A DNA stretch of 64,000 nucleotides, from the NCBI RefSeq assembly GCF_964275005.1, contig NC_092706.1, positions 6,118,564-6,182,563 of the forward strand, read 5' to 3'. The stretch's first letter is position 1. Every line of letters begins with the position of its first letter. The notes under the pieces are model-generated. The model did not search any database. It saw only the letters and a list, made by a program, of their open reading frames with translations, and had not been told where the DNA came from. Positions 11,701 to 23,700 of this stretch are shown here, one piece after another. Source of the DNA: Diadema setosum. Taxonomy: Eukaryota > Echinodermata > Echinoidea > Diadematoida > Diadematidae. Made by a program: the position numbers and the translations under genes.

Positions 11701-14700
11701 TCTTGATGCAACATTGGGAAATTTGAGATGTCAGTTTTCACTGTTCCCTGTTGAACCAGCTGATCATTTTTCTTCTATCACAAATCAGTTATTACAACTT
11801 TTTCTCAGTGAAGGAATTTATCTCAAGAATGTTTGGTGCAAAGCACATACAACATTCATTTCATTGCAAAAAAAAAAAAAAAAAAAAATTGTCGGTGGCC
11901 AGCTGTGATGCATGTATTAATGATTAGTTTTACATACTAGATAAATGAAGCCACAATGACGAACGAAATGAAGGAATAGACCTTTTGTGCTTTGTAATAT
12001 ATTGTATTCAGATTTTTGTTGTTTTCTTTTATATACTGTGTCATACTCAAATGACATCAGAGGAAGTGGCATTCTTCATGAAAATGACCCCCCCCCAAAA
12101 AAAAAAAAAAATAAAAAAATAAAATAATAATAATAATAATCTGGTTAAACTTTGGCAAGAGAATCTCTGATTGAACCAGGCCTCCTCCCGCTTCCTAAAT
12201 TCCTAGTATGGGGACCAAATTGTTGGTCTTTACCGCGGAAGCAGACATGGCCACAAATACTTAGGTGTGCCTTTTTGGAAATCAAAATTACAATTTGCAA
12301 AGTTTCATTGTTACTTTTTACAGTGTTTTCATAGAAGAACTATCTAAACACAATTTTTTTCAGGGATACCTACAATAGCATGAAAAGTTCTTAAAGCCAA
12401 AATGTTCTGTAATTGGATCATTTCCTTTGTGAAGCAAAGTTGTATCTTTCATCCATCATGCTCATCTGTAGATTCATCGTTTACAGGATATTTGTTCTTT
12501 AACTGTATTTTGTGTTTATCATTGCTTCTTATGTGTGTCCCTTTTTTATGCCTCCGCCATGAAGTGGTGCTGGAGGCATTATTCAATCATGTGCAGTTAA
12601 GAATAATTTTAGTTACCATGGCAACAATTTAGCTATAAACAGTCAGCTGTGAGCATCTAATATTTGCTGTTGTAGTGCTTGCAAAGTTAAAACTCTTTGC
12701 TATAGGTTTTAGTTTACACACATAATGAATACTCTTGGACATGGCAGAGTACTGTATACGCGATATATTTAGCAAGTCTAAATTTTCACGAATCGGGACT
12801 TCCTGACGATTTCGCGAGTGGTTAAATTCGTGATGGTGGAGTACTGACCTGAACGGAGAAATGTGCATACCAATACGTCACGTTCATATTGAGATCAGAG
12901 TCAATTTTTTTGTGTGTCTTTTTAATTTTGCGAATAGCACCTGCTTTGCAAAATTCGCGCAAATAAAAACCTCACAAAATATTTGGCGAATACAGTATGC
13001 AGAGCACATTCTGTGCAGTGGCAGTCATGACCGTGAAAGTTCCGTGCCCTCTGTGAGACGCAGACACAATTGATATTGATGTCTGCACCATCACAAAACC
13101 TATTCCGTCAAAATGAGATGCCATGACACATCGTCATGGCAAGCTTGGCTTTTTCACCCTTCATTCATTTGGCAACTGACATACTGTACAGACCATGCGG
13201 GTAGGGGCGGGATGGAGGATTTGATTGGGATCCACAGAGACTCATATTTTCCATGTCGTGTGTGATACAAGTTCTCCGTCGTACTTGACATGTGATAGAA
13301 ACAAGCTTGATCTTGACGGGTCTTATACTTCACACGTATTACCTTTTGCCGCAGAGTTTTCTATCCCCCTATCCCCATGAAAGTCTGTGTTGTTATTTTT
13401 TGTTTTTGTTTTTATTGTTTCCTTTCTACCTCGTTGTGATAATCCAAGTTCTTTCCATGGTATTATGTGTTACCCTTTTTATTGCTTGTCACTCTCAAAA
13501 CCACTAAGTATGACATTGCCAAGGACGTGACTGTCATGATGAAGCACACCTGTACACCTGCACACCTGTGGCTGATAAGCCTGACTATGCGGTTGTTTTG
13601 CAGTTATGCAGTTACTCAATAGGTGCATTCACACTGACGATAAAATACCGCAATATTTTGCATGCCAGGTATTGTGTGATGTGCACACAGACATTGCAAA
13701 ATACTGTGGTATTTAGCATTGTAATTCAAACTTTGCACAAAAACTGGCAGACAAGTGTGAATCTTGTCAAGAAATACCACCGATTGTACAGCAGTGTATT
13801 TCTCATATTTTGTTTTGATGTTTTTTTTTTTCCTGTTGGATACTACATGCACAGTGTTAGCCAGAAATATATGGTATTTTAAAATGAAAATGATACCAGG
13901 TGAATTACTGTGGTACTGTAAAAGTGGATATTTTTGCGCGAGTAATTTTTTGCGCTCGGCTGGATAAGATAGATTTTTCATGTTTTTGATTCCACGGAAT
14001 CAGGACATTAATAATGGAACATATGGCATGCAAAAATATTCACGTGCTTTTATTTTTGCGCCAGCGTTTGGTTGCGCGAAATGCACAAAAATTTCCACTT
14101 TTACAGTATATTACTGTTGTTATATTTCGCCAATAAGAACGATGCCATCAAATTTCCATGGTGTTTAATGCCTCGTTAATTCTTATCTGAATGATTCTAA
14201 TATTCGCAAGAACATACCTCTACCACACAAGATTCATGTTAAAAAAAAAGGACTTACATAAGCAAGTTGCTTCAAAATGTGATCAATAAACAAAGCATGT
14301 GTTCCTCTTGTTTTTTTTTTCATTTCTTCACAGGAATGGTCATGTGGAAGCAGTAAAGACACTTCTGCTAGATCCCAACTGTTCACCGAACACAGAGTGA
14401 GTACCAAATAACTTGCATTATACAACCAGCATCAAAACCCTCGTAAAAACCTCTTTGTCATGCAAAATATGGTAAAAAAAAAACCCACACATACAGACAC
14501 ACACACAACAACAACAACAACACTTATGTACTGTAATCATATAATCTTGCTGTTATGGCAAATTCTATCCTGTTTGAGAAACATGTGTGGGCAGTGTGCA
14601 AGGGATGGAAGTATAAATTGTTTTGACAACGTAAGAGTAAACAATTCAAGAATTTCTTTTATATCATAGGTAAAAATTCAAAACTGTTGTTAAAAGTACA

Positions 14701-17700
14701 AAGAAAGAAAGAAAGAAAGAAAGTCTGAAATATGTTTTACTGAGGGTTATGTGAACACTTCAACATTTGCTGTGCATCTTAGCCCAACAGGTCTTAATCC
14801 TTGAGTCGGGAAACGTACTCTTCTTTCCTTTTTTTTTTTTTTTTTTTTGTCGTTCTGCCTGAATGTTATTATAGTTGCGGTTTATGTTTGTCTGCAGTAT
14901 CCTGTCTATGAAGAGATGTCATCTTTAGCCACGGGCAGAACAAAATCTCAGAAATCTCCCGAAAATTTGGACACGATGTATTGTTCGGTCTGGAGAGGAA
15001 ACGTTAGTGGGTGGCGAGAGATCATAACGCAAATAGTTTCGACAACATTAATCTCCACAAATGACAAAATATCACCCAGTGCCTCAGAAATCCGTTCCGT
15101 TTATGTGTTCAAGCCGTGTGCAGGGTACATTTGCCAGTGCGAAGTACGTCTAGTTTCTGTCAAATCTGGAAATCAACAAATGTGTTTCAGGTTCTTCTTG
15201 CGATAGGGGATACACTTTGGTCAAAATCCGGGTCTCCCCTCGGCAGCCAAGATACACTCGTAGGACATGATTATTGATGAGAAACAATAGTCGTAATTTC
15301 TGAGGGGAAGGGATAAAATAACGCTCTACACCTGCAAAGTACTGAGCGAAATGAAATGATGCTGTCGGAAAATGAGCGTGACAAAAGGAAATGTCACTGC
15401 CAATCAGCCGATGCAAACTCAGACAACATATTGAATTTGTGACAAAAAACAAAACAGAACAAACTATAAACTAATCCCAAATATTAGTCGTTGGGCAGCC
15501 AGCCGATCTGCCTGTCAGTAAAACTGTTCCCACAAGACTCTGTGATTCCTGTTAACTTTGTGTGTGTTCCTGTGGGATCCTCTAGGCCAAGGGTTAAAGG
15601 GATAGTTCAGACCTGGTCTATGTTAAAATAGGGGGAAAAAAATGATGGTAGCTCACCACTTTCCATTTCTATCCTATTGTTGTCTTCACTTAAAAAAAAA
15701 ACAAAAAAAAAAAAGAAGAAAGAAGGTGAATACGACTTTGGATGCCTACATGCCTTCGTAAAACTAGTGATTTTTAATATGGTGACTGCCAATAAACAAT
15801 CAAGTTTGCAGTCCTAGCCATCCTTGGTAGATGGAGAATTAGTGGCTTTGTTTTAGTTCTTTTAATTAATGCGAAGTGTAAGTAGCAGTTGGTGTACAGT
15901 ATTTTGTTACCATCTGTGCTAATCTGCACAAGAGTGACTTTCTCCTTGATACGAAAACGAGGAAATGTCAACTCAAGAAAACCAGGAAAAAGAATGAAAG
16001 TGATGGTGCACAGACATCCATGCTTCAATAGCAGCATGTGGTATTTTCCTCAAGTTTACTACCTGTCGTATTCTTCATCATAAGTGTCTAAACATCAAAA
16101 ATTCAATAACCCTTGTGTATGGGATTGATGTATCACTTATAAGTTTGTCACATATTATCCTTTTCCTTTTGTCACATATTGTTCTTGTAGAAAAAGACTT
16201 GCATCACGTCACTTGCATCACAATGAATTTGAACTTGACGATAGTAGTACTCCTCAGAGTCTCAAAACAGTAAATCAATGAAAATCAAATCAAATCAAAT
16301 CAAATCAAGTTAAGTCAAGTCATCCATTATACATGCATGGGCTTTTGATTTGATGCCCTGGCTGTGGTTCCTTTTTCTTTCTAGCCTGTCTGAGGAAAAC
16401 ATGATAAGAGTAATATCTGATAGCACTGCCAATCATAATTTTCTCTTACATTGTCTTCTGTGGTTTCCTTTTGTTCTCTCTCTCTCTTAGAAACGACAGT
16501 GGGTCAGCGCCGCTCCATTTCTCGGCTTTCAAGGGTCACTCGGAGGTTGTACGGCTGCTCCTCAATCACCGAGATATTGACAAGGTACAGCTGCAAACGT
16601 TTTCCTGGTGATATGGGATGATCAGTCTTGTCTTGTTAGTGCCGTGTTTTTTTGTTCCCTCACAGTGACAGGAACAGGGACAGGACTTCATGGGGGGGGG
16701 GGGGGGGGGGGAGTATGGCCAGCAGAACCTCATGGGAATGACAAATGGCAAAAATAAAGACAATGGGGGAAAAAAATAGATTGAATGATATGTGTTAGCT
16801 CTATTTGTCATGTGTCTTTCAGGTATGAAATTGATGCTACTTTTTTCGCTTGAAATTTATGAGATGTGCTCATTCATATATCGTTGGTTGAGAAAGATAA
16901 GGGCGTGGAGGTGTCACCCCCGCCTTTGGGTTAGTGACGCTTACTGCCCCTATCTTTCTCAACCGGCGATATTGACAGTCATACGTGTTTTTTTTTTTCC
17001 TACTTTTTCTAGTTTGAAAGAATAATGAATAGACTTCATCATTACATGCTCCATTTACATTCTATTCATCAATGCACTGATTTTTCTGTATGTTGCTTAT
17101 ACATTTGTTTATCTCTTCATTTCTGTTTTTGGGGCATTTTGGTAGTTTATTAGTTCAAAGTTTTTTTGTTTTGTTTTTACTTCATGCTCTCTTTATGGTG
17201 GATCTTTCATTTCCAGCTGGTTGTAAACAAGGAGGGAAGAACACCATTACAACTTTGCGAGGAGTCGAGACAAAATGACTGGGAAACAACCATCAAGTTA
17301 CTTAAAGAGGCAGCAAGGAAACCAGTAAGTGATGCAGTGCCGCCCAGATGAGAAATTTATAGGATTAATGTTTCCGGCATATGAGGTTACGATGGTGCCG
17401 ATTATGTGCTGATTGTAACAGATTTTATTATGGTGTCAAGAGTTGATGATGATGTCAAGAGTTGATGATGATGTCAAGAGTTGATGATGATGTCAAGAGT
17501 TGATGATGTCAAGAGTTGATGATGATGTCAAGAGTTGATGATGATGTCAAAGGTTGATGATGATGTCAAGAGTTGATGATGATGTCAAGTGTTGATGATG
17601 ATGTCAAGAGTTGATGATGATGTCAAGAGTTGATGATGTCAAGAGTTGATGATGATGTCAAAGGTTGATGATGATGTCAGGAGTTGATGATGATGTCAAG

Positions 17701-20700
17701 AGTTGATGATGATGTCAAGAGTTGATGATGTCAAGAGTTGGTGATGATGTCAAGAGTTGATGATGATGTCAAAGGTTGATGATGATGTCAAGAGTTCATG
17801 ATGATGTCAAGTGTTGATGATGATGTCAAGAGTTGATGATGTCAAGAGTTGATGATGATGTCAAGAGTTGATGATGATGTCAAGAGTTGATGATGATGTC
17901 AAGAGTTGATGATGATGTCAAGAGTTGATGATGCTGCAAAAAATTATATTTTTGTTGCTACTGCAGAAAAAAGGGAGGAGGACGAGGAGGATATGTATGC
18001 TAATGATGATACCAACAAGTCATTACAGATTGTGCAGACTACTATGAACGACAGTTGCTGATCGTCAATAATAGATGGATGTATATTATGCTTGTCATAT
18101 AGTGCAAATGATAATAATCATGTGGAGTAGTCACATTTTGTATGTTTGTGTAGAAAGCGAGAGTTATTCTCCGTAACTATTCTGTGATACATTTCTTTGA
18201 AATAGAGTTTCAGTCTTCACTATGTTGCAGGACAGTATATTATCTTTGCATTTATGGTGGAATTTTGTCATTGTTTAATCCTTACTGTGCTGTGTTCACT
18301 AATTGGCATGCACACTAGAGTGCTTTCCTTGCCGATTGGCATAGATGTCTTGAAATTAATTATCAGTGAATAAAGATTACCTAATCTGCCTAATTCCTGT
18401 TGTGTCACTATGGCGTTCCTGCTTCCTAAACTGGGGCACATTCTTGCCTCTTTTGAGTGGGTTTGCTATCATTACAAGTCAGTCAGATTTGTATGAAAAG
18501 GAAATGAAAGAAAAGATACGCTGTATTAACCTGTTGAGGACGAGTATACTTGGGCAGACATCTATGGGAAATGCCTGTTGTAGCAAAATCAGTCAAACCC
18601 TATCACAAAACCCGAAGTCCTCCAAGAAAATAAGACTAGAGCACTTGTCACAATAGCAAATGTTGTTTAAACTTCTAGTGGGTGTTAATATTGACAGGTG
18701 CAGGAAATTTGGACCATGACATGCTTTGTATTTGTTTGTTTTTCATTATGCCTGATATCCTCCTTTAATACTTTGATCATTTTCTGTTTATTGGTACTCC
18801 TATGCTCAATAAGATTCCGTAATAATTCCTTCACACACGCTTTTAATCTTGGTGTGTTTTTTATTCTCTTGAAATTGGTTCCATGACATTTGCTCCCAGG
18901 ACAATATTGCTCCCATTTAATATCTGCATGCTGAGTCAAACATGAATTCTATCCACAAGCATAACCCTAACCCTAATTCTGATCCTCACATCAAATTAAA
19001 CTTAACCCATTGAGGGTGGACTGATGAAAATGGAAATGAAAATAGGAAAATGAAAGCTGATTGTGAGGACACATTTTTAAAAGATTAATTCCTGTGTCGT
19101 TATAGGAAAATCAAGTTAGGTACAGTCAGTCATGGCTACAAACATTTGACATTGGACCTTTTGACCTCTTACCTTTGACTCTGACAACCCTAACATGTAT
19201 ACATGTTCTCATTCTCTGTATCTCTAACAGCCTCACAAGATTGATGTTCATTTGATGGACCTGGATGGGTCCCATGTGGTGTTAGATCTGAACCGTGGAA
19301 GCAATACTAGCATTGGGGACCTGGTACAGGTAAAATATTTGCAACAGACAGCAATGTGTTAGAGGTCTAGGTACAATTAGCATCTTTTATGGTTGGGCCC
19401 ATCAGACATCTGATGTTCTTTCCTTATATTTCCTGGGGGGAAAAAGTATTTTATTGGCTCTTACTTTCAGACTGCAATTTTAATTGGAGTGCTGTCAGAA
19501 CAAAATAGTGTGCATCATTCATTTCAAAGATGTGTTGTCCATAGATGCATATAAAGAGATACAAATTCTACAAGGCAAGTAAATAGATTATTTGTGTGAC
19601 TTTGAATTCTTTTTGACAATTTGCTGAAGACTGTAATTTGTCTTTCAGCTGGTTTAATGTAGGACACACGAAATTATAACTTGAAAACAAGGATTGCATA
19701 AATATGAAATAAGTTTTTCCACATTATCTCGTAAAGGAAAATTTATGGTACTAATAAAGAGAGTCGTGTAAAGCTGGGGTGTTCATACACCATGCATTGT
19801 CTTAGTGAAACCTTGTACTTATCAGTCTATTGCCCTGTACAGAAAAATCTCCTTTAATACATCTTCATTTTGCAATAAAAAAAGAGAACATATCTATGAA
19901 TGCAGTCACAAATTTGTTTTGCTCTCATGTTTTGAGCTAGAACGAACTATTTTGCAGACAAATTGTTAAGCTCAAAGAAATCTTGACGGAAAGTAGTCAC
20001 ATATGTATCTGATATTTTTATGTTTTTCCATCATTTTTCTCACTCTTCCAGCAACTCCAGCTACCGCGGGGTGGACATCACATATTTGCCATCTGGATAG
20101 CATCACAGAATTTGCGTAAGTTTGGTCTCTTTGTGATGAGGTACATGTATACTACAGTGTGGTGTTCACTGTAAATATCTTTCAATGCGTCCACTACAAA
20201 TATCTGTGCTCTAAAGTAGAATTAGTATTTTGTAGTTGCAAATTGTTCATGTGCAGTGCTAATTGGTGGCTGAATAAAATGGGGTTTCACACTTTGGTTT
20301 TTGTCAATCCATTTCCCATATAGTAAGATCTTCTCAGAGAGCTTTTCAATTTTTGTCCTCAGTGCAGCCTATAAATGCACTATAGATGCATAGTCAGATG
20401 AGTAAAGAGAGAGAGTAGCAGATTAATAGTAGGTTTACATACATATACATCCATGCGTATTATCACACACTGATCTGTCACAGTTACATACTTACACGTA
20501 TACATTTAGACATGCATGCATGATTGTACATTCATAAAGAAGTTGATGATTGTCCATTTCCACATAAGGTATAGCAGAGCTTTAAAGGCAAATTTTCAAC
20601 TGCAAACTACCCTCATATTTGAATGCTCTCACTGTGTTCCAGTAGTTGAAATCTCATTGCTATAGATATTTGCAAATTGTCAAAAAAGATCATAGTATTC

Positions 20701-23700
20701 TAATCCTGAGTCCTGTTTTCAAATGAGGTGATTGGAAGATGCAGAACAGCTGAGAGCAGATCAAATATTTTTAGAAATACTCTCACTTACTTTCACATCA
20801 CTAGACTCGTAGTACACTTGCCCTCTGTTTGGGCATAACTGGGTGAGCTTATCTTAGAAACCAATTTGCTGATGGTCTATGAGGGTTTTGCAGAAATGGG
20901 CCACTTCCTTTTGCTTGTTGTAAAGACCAGACCCTTCCGACTGCTTGGTATATCGCATTGCTTAGATATGAATATTTCTCCCAATCCTTTCACCCTGGCA
21001 ACCATTGTCATTCCTCCCCATCCAGATCTGCAGATGAGACCCGAACACAAGCCGGTCCTGCACCTCAAGCAGTGGGACTCCATCATTAGACAACTCACCA
21101 ACTACAACCCGGATACAGAGCGCCCTCTCCTATACCTCAGGAGAGACGCCCTGCTCACGGTTGAGGACGAACGTGCAGTAAGTGCGAGCTGCTATCTCCC
21201 TTAGTCACGTGGAATCGATTACGGTATAAGCTGCTATTTTCTTGTACAGATATTTTTGCGAATGAGGAGATCACAGACATTTTTGCAAGGTTTTATTTTT
21301 GCGAACTGACACTATTGTTAGAGCACTAATACCCCAGCACGTGGCGACATTTTCACGTGTTGTTAAATTCACAATCCCAATGTGATTTGCGAAATTCACG
21401 AAATTTAAACTCTCGTGAAAATAACAGCTTATACAGTATTTCTTTCTGGCACTTCTCCTCCAGTTTTATGGAGTAAGTAGCTTGCTGCAATGATAGTAGA
21501 AATCCACAATAGGCCATACAACAACAAAATGTTCTTAATGTGTGTTGAGTGATTATGACTCAAGATCATGTGACCGAGACGAAAGCTGACATTTTGCTTT
21601 TGTAACGTCTATGTTACCGGGCTGTTCATCCTGTTAGTCATTCACCAGAACTTGGCTATTTACGGTCTGTTTATCATACGCCATTCACGTATTAATCTAA
21701 GCCCATCATTAAATATGTGCCGAGAATATGGTTGTTGTCGCTGCCAAAAGTAAATGTCAGGCAAATGCCAGTGGTGGTTCAAAGAACAACAACAACAAAC
21801 ATCTCAGTAATTTGATAGAACATGAATCACATTGTGTGTGCTCTGTCTTTCCTGTTGCCTAGATACGGGACCCACAGGCAATAAAGATGCTCTTTGACGA
21901 GTGCCTCCTGAACGTCCTGAAGGGGATGTATCCCTCCACGGACACCGACGCCATCACGCTGGCGGGTATCTACATGCAGATCACGTACGGCGATCATGAC
22001 GCTAAGAGGCATCGTGCCGGATTCCTCAAGTAAGTCCCCAAGCTCCCAGCGCTGATGGAAAGGTCAAATTTGTTTTGTTTTGCTTTATCTGTTGTTCTTG
22101 CTGTGCTTTAAAGGTATTTTATATATTTTGCTGTCTTATCAGTAAAGTGAAACTGTTTGCATTCACATCCTGTGCGCAAGATATATACTTAAAGAATATT
22201 TCTAGTCCATGCACTTTCATTATGGGTAACAATAAAGCTGATGCGTAACATTTCTTTCATACATATGTGCAAAAGAAGTAAAAGTATATATTTTCCAGTT
22301 CATACTTACTTCTTAGAAACTCATTCCAAGTATTGTATAAACACTTATCCATGATTCTTCATAAATGGTTACAGTTTTCTTTGGACCTAGGGTACAAAAA
22401 AGAAAGAAATAAAGGAACAAAAAAAACAACCCTGAGAGATTATTTTCTATGCATTTGCCATTTTACTGATAATTGATGCATTGGCACTCCTCTTCATTCT
22501 AATCCTTTACATTCTTTATTCCTCATCTCGAATCACAGTAATATCAACCTGAGGCATTTCATCCCCGGCATCAAGCTAGAGGCCAAGGGTCAGGGGTCAA
22601 GGGGCATCAACTGGGCACAGAAGATCGTCAACGAGCACCGGAACGTCACGCAGAAGGGAATTCGCGACGTCACGGTGAGGGTCTCAAGATCCGCTGTGGT
22701 GTATAGCGGACCTACTATAGTCTAGACCAGGAGGCCTTCTCATAAAAGACCGTGCCATGATAATAGCAATGTGGAATTATTATTACACTTACCATGGCAA
22801 TAAACGGAAATTTTCACTTTTAAGTGGTTGATTTGTGACTTCCACCATGGAGACAGCAAGTTGCAATAACATAGCCAAGCGTTTTGAAGAAAATTGCGTG
22901 AGATGTATACAGTGCTGGTTTTAATTTTCTTGAAACAGAAGAAACAAAAAGAAAAAAAATGAAATGAAACGCGAAGTAGCATCAGAAGTATTCTTCCCCA
23001 AGTTATATTGTTTCTAATCTATGCAGATTCCCCTCTTTTTGTGTGTGTGTGATCCACGTCTTCTGGAACAGTACACATTTGTATAAAATGGCTTTATGGA
23101 GTTTTCCAGAAGTATGGTGTATCCAGTAACTCATAGAGTATGTTTGTGTTTTAATCACTTTGTCAGATATAAATTCTGCCATTGTCGTCACTGCCAGCAA
23201 TAATTTGTTTCATATTTTTTGAGTTGTAAAAATTTGTTTTAGTATATTGCCTTCAGATTTTAGGAGCAAATAGCTTTATTGGTTTAATCAATTGGATTAT
23301 TTACTGCTGCCAGTGCATCAGGAGTGATGCCATTTCTTGTTTAATTGATTTGCTAGACTGTTATCTGTTCTTAGAATTGTTATATTTGACATTGCATTTT
23401 TGGCAAAGATTTTTCTTCTTTCTTTTTAATTCTAAAATTGTGGAATTCTTGTCTCTGCAGAAGCTTCAAATGATGTACTTGGAGCTCTGCCGGTCTTTCC
23501 CGGTCTATGGGTCGGCGTTCTTCTTTGGTTCAGCCCAGCTTGGTGGGAGTCGGAGAGGTCAAGGAGGGTCGCAGAGGTCACCTGCCGTGTTTGTAGGGGT
23601 CAACTCAAGAGGGATACATCTTATCAATGCAATAAGCAAGGTATAAATGTCTACAAAAGAGGTCTGTTGATGATATGTTTTTGGAAATTGTGACAAGAGA

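Noticed and set aside
14940-15450. GC-richer island with open frames on both strands in a KRIT1 intron
   Set aside because: No match to KRIT1 or any other family I know, and the flanking exons join in phase without it. It could be a conserved non-coding element, but nothing in the sequence shows that.
17431-17934. CRISPR-like regular repeat array
   Set aside because: The units are contiguous with no spacers and lie in a eukaryotic intron. It is a minisatellite.
18962-18978. CCCTAACCCTAA telomere-like sequence
   Set aside because: Only two to three units. Too short to be an interstitial telomere array.
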